From NCBI RefSeq assembly GCF_963678635.1, contig NW_026971352.1, forward strand, positions 1 to 23,743: 23,743 nucleotides of DNA. The letters are read 5' to 3'. Of this stretch, positions 1-8,655 are shown piece after piece. Position numbers and translations under genes: made by a program. The DNA is from Symsagittifera roscoffensis. Lineage: Eukaryota > Xenacoelomorpha > Acoela > Convolutidae. The notes under the pieces were generated by a model. The model was given only the letters and a program-made list of their open reading frames with translations. It made no database searches and was not told the DNA's origin. Position 1 is the first letter of the stretch. Each line of letters begins with the position of its first letter.

Positions 1-1095
1 GATAGAGAATTACAATTCACAAAAATATTCAACATCAAAGCTCACAAAGAGCAAATTCAGTTTTCGCATATGATGTTTTTGCAATCATCTATAGTTAAAT
101 ATCTATATAGGAATCAAACGGAACAACTTTCTTTATCACCACCACAAATGGCTCGACACGCAATAGTATGACAAGAAAGAATCTTTTTCAGGCAATTTCT
201 AGATTCAATTGGTAAAACACTCACTGATAATGATATATCACAAACAGTAGAAGTTGACCTACAAAGACAAAATTAGCAACCCAATAGCAAAACTCGTATA
301 AAACACGAAATCAATCTCAAGAACACAACTACAGCCAACAGATACCAAAACCAGTATCTCAATCAGTACTTTTTATTGAAAAGCGGAAAAACCCAACAGA
401 CCGCTCTCAAAAATACCCATTTTTTCAACAAAACAAAAACTGAATAAACAAGCAGTCTACAAGAATTCAGTATCACTAAAATGAAATTGAAGGTTACTTC
501 AACCAAAACGTACAACAAAACAATAATAACCCACGAAAAACTAACTGGTATAAAAAAGACCAAACTGAAGATATTTTTCAACCAGATATTTTTGATCCTT
601 ACATGAACTTGAAACAAACACGACAAACACAACAATGCTTTCCTTAACAATAAAATTTGAAAAACCAAGTAATAACAATGCAATGACAAAACCATACAAA
701 TACCTAAGTTTATCAACCAAACCCACTGAAAAACAAAATTACATTAATTTTTATTTACAACAACATTCAAAAACTCAACTTACAAACTTTACACAAACAC
801 TAAACACAGCAAAGCTACTTCAATTGACATTTTATCCATACAAAAATAACAAGACAATTTAAATAGACCACCAAAACACAAGGAACCAAGCAAATCGTTA
901 TAGCAATACATGAGAAAAGATCAAAATTTACCAAATAAAAAATTTTAAAGTAAAAAAAGCTCAGGAAAATCACTCCCAAATAGCAATCGATGAAATTCAC
1001 AAAATGGATATAGCAGATCAGTTAGTCAAAAAAAATATACTGAAATTATTAATCTGAATCAATCTCTTATAGAAGTAATAATTCTTGAAGTCCTA
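1..1095 (+). pseudogene. Gag pseudogene, copy A (capsid core deleted)
   Basis: This region matches the copy that starts at 1157 over nearly its whole length. It reads, in broken frames, as an Asn/Gln/Tyr/Ser-rich structural protein. Bases 1-843 correspond to 1157-about 2090 of copy B. Bases from about 925 to 1075 correspond to about 2685-2890 of copy B, a basic Ser/Asn/Arg-rich segment (such as SYRSN) probably equivalent to nucleocapsid. The roughly 600 bases between, which carry the capsid-like domain in copy B, are missing here. Near base 20 a further 21 bases are missing relative to copy B, between short CAAAAAT repeats. Many stops interrupt every frame, so no intact product is possible. 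Confidence 0.6.
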
Positions 1096-2890
1096 CCGCT
1101 ACTTTTGTAGAAATCCTATCATCACACTCATCAAACACCATAACTAATACAAACGGTTGATAGAGAATTACAATTCACAAAAATTCTCACAGAATATATC
1201 AAAAATATTCAACATCAAAGCTCACAAAGAGCAAATTCAGTTTTCGCAAATGATGTTTTTGCAATCATCTATAGTTAAATATCTATATAAGAATCAAACG
1301 GAACAAATTTCTATATCACCACCACAAACGGCTCGACACGCAATAGTATGACAAGAAATAAACGTTTTCTCGGAATTTTTAGATTCATTTGGTCATACAC
1401 TCACTGATTATGAAATATCTCAAATAGTACTTCTAACATTCCAACTCAACAAATTGAGAAACAAAAACAAGTTAACAAAAACAACTTTGCAAATCAAAAC
1501 TATGATTTTTTCTCAAATAGCAATATTAGCAATCCAGTAGCAAAACCTATATACAACACGAAATCAATCTTAAGAACAGAACTACAGCCAACAAATACCA
1601 AAATCAGTATCTCAATCAATATTTATTATTGCAAAACGGAAAATTCCAACAGACCGCACTCAAAATTATTCATTTTTTCAACAAAACAAAAACCAAACAA
1701 TCAGGCAGTTTACAAGAAGTCAGTAACACTTAATTGAAATTGAAGATTAATTCAAACAAAACGTACAACAAAACAATAACAACCCACGAAAAACTAATTG
1801 GTATAAAAATGACCAACCAGGTGATTTTTATCAACCAGATATGTTTGATCCTTACCTGAACTTAGAACAAACACGGCAAACACAACAACCCTTTCCTCAA
1901 AGAAAAAATTTCGCAACACCATGTTATACCATGCAATCACAAAACCATACATATACCAAAGTTATCAATTAAACCCACTGAAAAACGAAATTACATTTTT
2001 TAAACTTACAACAACATTTAAAAATTCAACTTACACATTTTAGACATACAACAAACACAGCAAAATCACTTAGATTGACAATTAATCCATACTTTATGCG
2101 TGAATCATCCATAACAGCTAACAATCCACTCATGGTATTCACAGGAACAAACCTTGAATATTCAGAAAGAAGACCCTCTAAATGTAGTTACTGCAAATCT
2201 TTTTTCATATATAGGTCCAGAAACAATAAACACACCACTTCATCAAAATAGGATACTTAGGTGTACAGTATTAATCCAAACCACACTTGATGGCGCAGCT
2301 CAAAATGGTTTTCAAAATTACCCTTAGAAATAAAACATGTTTGGAAGCGTTTCACATAAAATTTCAAAATTTTTCGACTCTGAAAAAAGCAACCAACATC
2401 AGAGCGTTTTATGCAACGATTTTTGCAGACCTCCAAATGAAGCAATCAAACATCTCGCAGTACGAATTGATAACTTGGACCGAAATTCTTATTCTCTTAA
2501 TACACTTGATTCCAAAAATAGGAATATGACCGAAATCCTAAACTTGATAAACAATATCCAACACTCTGATAAAGAACTAGCAAAAAAATTTTTTAAATCT
2601 CAAACATTTATGAAATGAATTCAAACTTCAAAGGCAAACCTTCATTCGAAAAATGATGTAACTATCATCGCAGATATGAAGATTAAAAATTACCAAATAA
2701 AAGTATTCAAAGTAATTATAGCTCAAAGAAATCACTCCCAAATAGCTTTGGTAATAATAGATCACAATCCGCGTATTCGAATAATTTTTGCGGAAGATCA
2801 ACGAATGTCACAAAATAGATATAGCAGATCAAATATTCATAAAAATTGTACAGAAAGTATTAATCTAAATCAATCTTATAGAAGTAATGA
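1..2890 (+). repeat. Tandem direct repeat of the gag region
   Basis: Positions 1-843 repeat at 1157-2090 and about 925-1075 repeat at about 2685-2890, in the same order and orientation. Several stretches of 20 bases or more are identical, for example around 30-60 against 1209-1239. The copies differ by scattered substitutions and small indels, and by one large gap of about 600 bases in the first copy. About 80 bases (1075-1156) separate the copies. This fits an unequal-recombination or nested-insertion product of one family rather than two independent genes. Confidence 0.85.
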
Positions 2891-3047
2891 TTCAAACTAT
2901 GATAGAAACTGCTCATATTCCATTCCCCGAAACAGTTACTACTATAATGACCACTCACGAAACTATTGCTTTAATCGACTAGAAAATATTCAAATAATCG
3001 AAATAGAAACCACTCAAATTAAGATTACAAAACTATTCTATTAAAAA
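1157..3047 (+). pseudogene. Gag pseudogene, copy B (Ty3-like capsid and nucleocapsid)
   Basis: This is the fuller gag copy. The N-terminal frame (1157-1351) is rich in N, Q, S and K, and a second N/Q/P-rich segment lies near 1770-1920. The middle part (about 2098-2620) shows pieces of the retrotransposon gag/capsid family in shifting frames: NPLMVFTGT near 2130, then at 2337-2618 a run with the family pattern of a Pro-Asn-Glu step, a helical RIDNL segment, and MTEILNLI near its end. The C-terminal segment at 2676-3044 is basic and Ser/Asn/Tyr-rich without a clear CCHC zinc knuckle. In the living element this protein would build the virus-like particle. At least three frame changes are needed to read through it. 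Confidence 0.6.
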
Positions 3048-3540
3048 AATAAATAAAATTTTTTACCATAATAGATCCCGTGATAATTCCAGAAAAAAGA
3101 AATAAAAACAAACTAATCGATAAACTATTCTCAGTCACCTCATCAAAATAGTTAACAATATCCAAACAAACAAAATCAAAACTAAAGAAGTTGTACACCA
3201 AAACTTCAAAGACAAATCAACCAAGTACAATCTGCAGATAAAAACAATTTCAGATACCCCAGGTTTTTACAATACGGAAATTTTAGAACTACAATTAAGC
3301 CACATTATGAAAGCATAGATGACAAAAGTTACACAGAAAACACATTTATTATCAACATGCTTAATAAAGATTATGACAAACCAATTGAGTCGAATTGTTT
3401 TCAAATTGACAAGAATTGTCAAGAATGAGAAAACAATCGAGAAACCACAAATAACACTCCACATTTAATTGAAACTAAATCAAACATGAACAAAATATAC
3501 CAGAATACAACGAAAAAATATCATCACTAAAAAATCTTGG

Positions 3541-3960
3541 ACGAATCCACTTCTTTTCGAAAGCCCAAAAAAGAAAAACATTTCAACCAACAGACATCGA
3601 ATTAGATTTTTAAATGACTCTGGCGCAGAATCAAACATTATTAACATACCTATATGGAATGAATTGCAAAATCTACATCCAAAATAAACCTTATTTTTCA
3701 AAAACTTCTAGTAAACTCGTCACTGCGCAAGGCACAAATTTAACACACTTTGGAAAAGTTCAATCATTCCTTATCCCAATTCAAACAATGGAACGAAACG
3801 ATCAATGCGCACCATTCAAACCATTTTTCAATCTAAACATTAAACATAATAACTTCAAACCATTTTTCAGACATTAAACATAATATAGTTGGAAATCCAT
3901 TGATCACTAAAAAATCTCAACTATTAACATTTTAAACAGTTAATTACAAACCAAAGACAA
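3541..3960 (+). pseudogene. Retroviral-type aspartic protease remnant
   Basis: In the frame covering about 3606-3700 the sequence reads F-L-N-D-S-G-A-E-S-N-I-I, the typical retropepsin active-site turn (D-S/T-G-A). It is followed after a frameshift at 3614-3877 by a run with SSKLVTAQGTNL, the flap-side pattern of Ty3-like proteases. Near 3870-3920 a frame contains DIKHNIVGNPLIT, resembling the protease C-terminal region of such elements. The enzyme would cleave the Gag-Pol polyprotein inside the particle as a homodimer. The catalytic Asp is kept, but a stop just upstream and at least two frameshifts disable it. A tandem duplication of about 39 bases (3815-3853 and 3854-3887) lies inside the C-terminal part. 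Confidence 0.6.
3815..3887 (+). repeat. Short tandem duplication, period 39 bases
   Basis: The 16-base block TTCAAACCATTTTTCA occurs at 3815-3830 and again at 3854-3869. Each is followed a few bases later by an ACATTAAACATAATA block (3837-3851 and 3871-3885). It duplicates part of the protease C-terminal coding sequence and changes the frame. Confidence 0.85.
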
Positions 3961-4500
3961 ATATACAAAGCTCAGTAAAACATCTCTTGGATTTTTCCAA
4001 AGAATAAATAAACAACCTCCATTTATTACAAATTTCATCCTACACATAGTCAACAAAAAAATACAATAATCGAAATTATATTCTCATCATCCTCCACACA
4101 CTAATATTCTAGAATTTTTGACTCAAACCCTACCACTTTCCCCACAAAATACTTACTATAAGAAAGAAACTGAAACCCAACGAGCACCATACATCGATGA
4201 TTATACCCTACTCCCTACATTATCCTGGATCTCCTACTAAAACTTTACAAACCCACTAAGAGTCCACCTGAAGATTAACCACGACGACATGGAATTTGTG
4301 ACTCCATCATTCAAAAATTTACTACCGCACTTCACGAAAATCAGTTCCCGACATAGGTTTAAAACAAACACCAGAAACAATCATAGCACCACGAGCTAAT
4401 CAATTTCCTATGAACGATTACACTCAAACTGTCACCAGACATATGGAAGATTCCCCTTACGAAGATGACCCTAATATTAACCCTAACTAATTGAAAAATT
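3960..4500 (+). pseudogene. Unrecognised reading-frame stub downstream of the protease
   Basis: This segment keeps retroelement-like + strand composition, and several short open stretches can be read in alternating frames. One includes SLGFFQRINKQPPF near 3985-4025, and another near 4340-4485 ends in an acidic run (HMEDSPYEDDP) before a stop. I do not see the reverse transcriptase motifs (LPxG, YxDD), RNase H or integrase motifs. It could be the junction of the protease with the C-terminal tail of pol or an env-like frame after a large deletion. This is a description of composition and position, not of function. Confidence 0.3.
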
Positions 4501-5280
4501 TTTCTTTAAATTATAACATACATTTCATCTAGACAGCGCTTATGAAAAATTCGATCACAAGATAGATCATTCACTAACAAACACCAAAGCCAAGAAGTAG
4601 TATCATCAGAGCGCTTGAACTTCTTTGGCCACTGCTGCGCATCAAAAACATAATACGCATGCTAGCCAGGATTTTGGTAACATCAAGCACTATTAAGACG
4701 AACTTCCCCCACGGATCTCCACCTGAAACTGAACTCTCGTAAATATAAAGTTTATTACTATCACCATGGGTAAGAATAAAGTAAGTACAAAATGATTAAG
4801 TATAAATTACACCATTTTAAACATTTTTCCACATTTCCTTTTTAGATTTCACCGGTCACTCATCTAAAAAAACAATACGATTTAAAATCAAGAAGTTTCA
4901 ATTTTTAATCTAACAATGAAACTAAATTTTCCTAGTGAACTAAATTTAATTTAAATAGAATAAATAAAACATTCTGTTGTAAAATTCAAAAATACGAAGT
5001 AGTATGTTAATACTGCAAAATAAATTAGAGAAAACTACTTTTTTAAATGTGCTTTTGTAAACGAATATTTCTCATTTAATTATCCCCATTTCACGCACAT
5101 TTTCCACCAAAATTGAATAACTCGCCCATGTAGAATTGTTTATTGACTGAATTTCAAGTTTCGGAACTAAATCATATCAACTTCAACTTGTGTTCACCAA
5201 ACTTTTCCTTAACCCGGTTGGATGGAATTATGAAGAAGATTAAACTAACCAACTCAACTTACTATTATCACAAGACCAAC
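4500..5280. other. AT-rich sequence without a recognised gene; possible LTR/leader remnant
   Basis: No reading frame here looks coding. Around 4735-4770 there is a TATA-like stretch and a start-codon context, followed by an 76-base block at 4770-4845 with GTAAG at its beginning and CCTTTTTAG at its end, which looks like a small intron. The segment lies just past the Ty3-like remnant and could contain its 3' LTR. No second copy of it exists in the window, so this cannot be tested here. Confidence 0.25.
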
Positions 5281-6180
5281 CGCATGTATAAGAAAGTCCC
5301 ATAGTACTCAAACCCGATTAAACCCATATTAAAACTGGATTAAATAATCTTTTGAAATTCATTTTCAAAATTTGTTGAAACCCCTTAAAACAAAAAAATA
5401 TCAAAACAAAAACCCAAAACACAATAATCTGTTTTTAAAAAAAGCACACAGCCAAAGACAAAAAAAGAAAATACCTGATAAAAAAGAACAAAAAATTGAA
5501 CACGAAAAAAGACTCTGCTCAAAGAGGCTCTAATAACTATCCCCTTCAGGCCTAACCCACCAGAACGACGTCGCTGTAAATACATGCGCCCACCATATTG
5601 AAGTACCACGATCGACAATTTTTGCTAAGAGTGGCTCCAGAATGAGCAACTGCTTTAAAATGACCGAAAAAAAAATAAATGCTTTTGCGAAACAATTAAC
5701 AAAAACCATAACTAAGACTGATCTCACTAACAAGATGTAGATATAAATATGGACTGTAAAAATAATTCTTAGAGCAAAAGGAGCGAACAGCAAAGGGAGA
5801 AAAAAAACCTCGATGACATTCCGACTTTGGAATGACAAATCTATTGGCTTGTTGCCGTAGTCACAACCCTCACATAGCTTAAATCATGTACCCAACATCG
5901 CATCAAAGGTACCCAATGAAGAAGAACAATGATCAACTCGATGCTGACTTCACATATGGATCATAGTCACTTGGGGCTTCACATAGAGAAGTTAAACTCC
6001 ATCTTGCGCGTAGTATTGGTCTAGCTCAGCAAAATCAACACAACAATCTGAAATCTTGGTGCAATCACTCAAGACAATCTAGAAATTTAGAGACCCACTT
6101 CCATGAATTTTTGGATCATTTTCATGAGCCTTGAACTTGTTGATCATTTAAAAAATAATTGGTTAAGTTCATTGTTCATG
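5281..6180. other. Non-coding interval before the BEL/Pao element
   Basis: I see no supported gene. Open frames on the minus strand at 5385-5838 are hydrophobic F/V/L-rich translations of A-rich + strand sequence and have no family features. The sequence becomes less AT-rich around 5850-6060, but no frame stays open there. The interval ends where the left LTR starts. Confidence 0.4.
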
Positions 6181-6655
6181 TGTTGCAACACAAATGTAGA
6201 GTATAAATGCATACAAAACAAGAGTATAAATGCATATAAAACAAGGACAGATGGCCAAGTGGCCGAAACTAAAGTAGCGCCGACTATACAGACATGCCAG
6301 TTGGCGTAGGCTCAAATCCACCAACTGCCCATGTAATAATGTACTGAAAAGGGTTATATCCTATTTTAATTGTTTTTGGTTCTAATTCGGTTCAGCTTTG
6401 GTTAAGGCTGACCGTCAAAGAGAGCAATTTGTCTCAAGGACATTACCGACCGGTTCTTCTGGCTAGCTTGCGCCGATTTGTACCGTTTCGGGTCAGATTT
6501 TATAGATTATAGATTATTATATTATGAGCAATAGAAAAATGCCGAAATTTATCTATTGTTTGAGTTATTTAAAATCTAATATCTCTTATTCATTTACGGA
6601 TTTTGATTCAATTATTTTCGTTTGGAGATTAGAGCGGCCACCAAGGTACAAGTAG
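6181..6655 (+). repeat. 5' LTR of the BEL/Pao element
   Basis: This LTR begins TGTTGCAACACAAATGTAG and aligns along its whole length with 15556-16035. Three TATAAA motifs lie at 6202, 6225 and 6235, with the GAGTATAAATGCATA block duplicated in tandem. They may be the U3 promoter. A tRNA-like segment follows at 6245-6330. Strongly conserved blocks shared with the other LTR include GGACATTACCGACCGGTTCT near 6438 and CTAGCTTGCGCCGATTTGTA near 6463. The right border is placed after GGCCACCAAGGTACA because similarity stops there. A TGG-starting stretch at 6671 could be the primer-binding site, which I cannot confirm. Confidence 0.8.
6245..6330 (+). other. Class II tRNA-like sequence (Leu/Ser type) inside the 5' LTR
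   Basis: This 86-base segment has an A box, TGGCCAAGTGG, and a B-box-like GGCTCAAATCC at the spacing expected for a long tRNA. A small variable-arm hairpin (GCC-AGTT-GGC) precedes the B box, and the ends GGACAG and CTGCCC pair imperfectly. The B box departs from the GGTTCGANTCC consensus and the D stem is poor, so it is unlikely to be a working tRNA. The same element occurs in the 3' LTR with a better B box. It may be a captured tRNA gene, a SINE head, or a Pol III promoter-like remnant. Confidence 0.55.
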
Positions 6656-6683
6656 AACTAGCCAAACTTATGGTGCTGTAGGT

Positions 6684-7376
6684 TTAGTTATTATCCCTTT
6701 TGTTCACAAAATCTCGACAAGTCTTCGATTCAAACTGCTGTGATATCGATGTCGGTAACTTCTTGAACGACTGACGTACATTTTCAGCAGTTGCTGACAG
6801 TCTTGGCGAAGACAAAAACAATTCAGTGTTAACATCTGCTTTCTCTGATTGCTCTGAGACAGAAGAGACCAGAGTGCAGTCCACATCTGATACATCAATA
6901 CTCCCCACGAAGTCCTCCTGAACTAGAATTGATAGTTGAGTCCCCCCTATTGGCACAAAATAGTTCAAAACTCCAAATGAGGTTAGAAAATAGAGAGAAT
7001 TGTTGAAGAAATCCATATTCGAAATGACATGAAAGAACAAAAGACAGGCTGTATGACGAACAATTGGAGCCTTCAAACAGGTATCTCGATTTCAACTGAA
7101 GTTTTTAATTAAAAGGAACGGGAAAGGAGGCCTTTCTCAGCTATCCGGATCATCAGACAGGGGGTCAACCAAAGACGTTTTGTGTAATTTTGCGAAGTGA
7201 TTACTGGACAATTCCTCTGCGGCTGACCAAAAACTTGACAATCGAAAGCGATGACCACCGAATCTCCAAAACTGTAGGAAGATTCCAAAATTTTGAAACT
7301 TTCCATTGGTGCCATAAATTTAAATACGATGTCATATAAGTTAAAATCTTTTCCGCAAGCTAGAGCCCGTTAACTT
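6684..7376 (-). CDS. Unassigned antisense reading frames between the 5' LTR and gag
   Basis: On the minus strand one open frame runs from about 7372 down to 7109, with its first Met at 7315. It reads A-C-G-K-D-F-N-L-Y-D-I-V-F-K-F before that Met and ends with LLSRSF. A second open frame covers 7076-6684 (130 codons from the Met) in another phase. Its first part is hydrophobic (FFNNSLYFLTSFGVL), its middle acidic (SIDVSDVDC), its end basic. Composition is less biased than in nearby chance frames, but I recognise no family. The position, right behind the 5' LTR and opposite to gag, is where some LTR elements carry an antisense gene. A fragment of an unrelated captured gene is equally possible, and so is chance. 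Confidence 0.3.
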
Positions 7377-7975
7377 TTCTCAGTACTCAAAATTTTTGGA
7401 CAGTTCTGTTGAACTGAATTATCTTACAATCGGTACTTAGACAATTTACTTGACAATTTTTTCTAGAAACCAAAAGTTTTTGTATATATGTGAACGGAAT
7501 ATTAAAACGTGAAATCGGAACATAGACAAGATCTACTGGACTAGTTTTTGGATTGGTTTATGAAAAAAATGACACCAACTGTAATGCGAGGCTGTAAGAT
7601 GACACCAACTTTATGTTAAGTGGTCTGGTAGCAAAATATCAGCCAAATTAAGTCGAGTTTTCTCTTCCTCAGGTTTCTTCCACATGTCTTGTTGGAACTT
7701 ACCCAATTTGCCTGATCCCGCACCCAATTTTGGTGAAACTAAAAGCAAGTTCGCTTCAAGTGAGTCAATGCCGTTTCTGCTCGTCCGATTATTGACTTCG
7801 TTGCGTGACACTATAGTTAAGTGGTCAGGTCCGGTGATTTTAAGTGGGTTTACTTGAATTCTTTCATGCTGAGGTTTACTCCGTGTGGGTTTTTGAATTT
7901 CAACCGACCTACTTAATTTTCCAACCTCATTGGTACTTAAGCGTAATTTAGCCGTCGCATAGGTCGCTCAAGTGT
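7377..7975. other. Leader region of the BEL/Pao element, no recognised gene
   Basis: No supported coding frame. The 13-base string ATGACACCAACTG is nearly repeated (7569 and 7600), and TTAAGTGGTC occurs twice (7616 and 7818). A minus-strand open frame at 7611-7811 has ordinary composition (Lys/Glu-rich at its C-terminal part) but no family signal. I take this as the untranslated leader between the LTR and the first sense frame. Confidence 0.4.
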
Positions 7976-8526
7976 ATGGTATTCATTTTGAGAGCTAATT
8001 CCTTAGATCACGCGCTTCGAAAACTTCCCGCTCCGTCCCAAAAGCGCGTCAAAGATACTTTCTTTACAAAGCTACGTTCAAGTTTGAACATTAACGCTAG
8101 ACACTCTCAGAAAACATTACAGTACTACCTTCATCACTACTTGTCTCACCGCAACGACTTTGTAATTTGGTACAACGCCCTTAACAACTTAAAAAGTAGG
8201 CACCGCAGCAACAATAACCGCAAGCTGAGTAGTGAGCGAGTTGTCATCTTGTTATTAAGGTAAAGGACAAGCATTTGTGCGATCGTATACCGTAGACGGA
8301 AGCGAACTGAAGACATAGAGGAAAGTTTAACTTCAACAGGTATTCTCATTCTGAACGTCCTAAAATACTTTATCTCTAAGTGTAAGGCTAAAGATCGGGA
8401 ACTTATTGAGAAGTACAGAGAGCTTCACCAGCTTCGTTCCACTGAGTTAAAAGCTCGCCTCCTTCTAAGACGTTATAGCGCTAATCTTAACATTCTTCAG
8501 ACCCGTAAAAAGTTCAAAAAGCTATA
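7976..8526 (+). pseudogene. Basic helical reading frame upstream of gag (possible Gag N-terminus)
   Basis: A single frame stays open for 183 codons from the ATG at 7976, with only one stop (TAA at 8261-8263), and ends at TAA 8524-8526. It is rich in Lys, Arg and Leu. The early part contains LPAPSQKRVKDTFF and QYYLHHYLSHRNDF. After the internal stop come RRRKRTEDIEESL and a helical, Lys/Arg/Glu-rich part (KDRELIEKYRELHQL). No hydrophobic signal or membrane segment is visible. It sits between the leader and the coiled-coil part of gag, with an intron-like block between. I do not recognise the family. It may be the N-terminal portion of Gag or a small accessory frame. Confidence 0.4.
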
Positions 8527-8574
8527 AAAATAGACTTCAGGCAGAAGCTTTGAGACTTCAAGTTCCCCCATCTT

Positions 8575-8655
8575 GTAAATTAATGTTTAAATATTAATGT
8601 TAATTTAATTACGTATTAAAACAGTATCTCATTTCATTAATTATTTTCTATTTAG
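8575..8655 (+). other. Intron-like segment, 81 bases
   Basis: The block starts GTAAATTAATG, ends in a pyrimidine-rich TTTTCTATTTAG, and is far more AT-rich than the sequence on either side. Removing it would join PPSL- to -SIRKILSICEKHRQN, a helical frame continuing towards the gag coiled coil. This is sequence-pattern evidence only. Confidence 0.35.

Larger units (their letters stand above)
1..4500 (+). mobile_element. Remnant of a Ty3-like LTR retrotransposon (gag-protease part)
   Basis: This stretch holds two gag copies followed by one retroviral-type aspartic protease and a short unrecognised stub, all on the + strand. The capsid-like segment near 2098-2620 resembles the Ty3/gypsy-type retrotransposon gag family, and the protease follows it as expected. 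No reverse transcriptase, RNase H or integrase motif could be found after the protease, so either about 3 kb of pol was deleted or the copy was always gag-protease only. No LTR pair was identified, and the left end runs off the window. Frameshifts and stops throughout show it is dead. Assignment to Ty3-like rather than another LTR class rests on gag and protease style only. Confidence 0.6.

Noticed and set aside
363-1000. Minus-strand open frames rich in F, L, V and I
   Set aside because: They are reverse readings of A/C-rich + strand gag sequence. Hydrophobic bias is what such composition gives, and no family feature is seen.
4735-4845. Spliced-leader RNA gene suggested by ATGG followed by GTAAG
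   Set aside because: No Sm-binding site or stem-loops of the expected layout follow, and no repeat copies exist in the window.
5385-5838. Minus-strand frames of 77 and 102 codons that look like membrane proteins
   Set aside because: The + strand is A-rich here, which yields Phe/Leu/Val/Ile on the other strand. There is no start context, no family match and no conservation to compare.
6245-6330. A functional tRNA gene
   Set aside because: The D stem and B box are poor, the acceptor stem is mismatched, and the sequence lies inside an LTR. It is reported as tRNA-like only.
6671-6687. Primer-binding site beginning TGGTGCTG
   Set aside because: It lies about 15 bases past the LTR end, and I could not match it to a specific tRNA 3' end. 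It is mentioned only as a possibility under the LTR.
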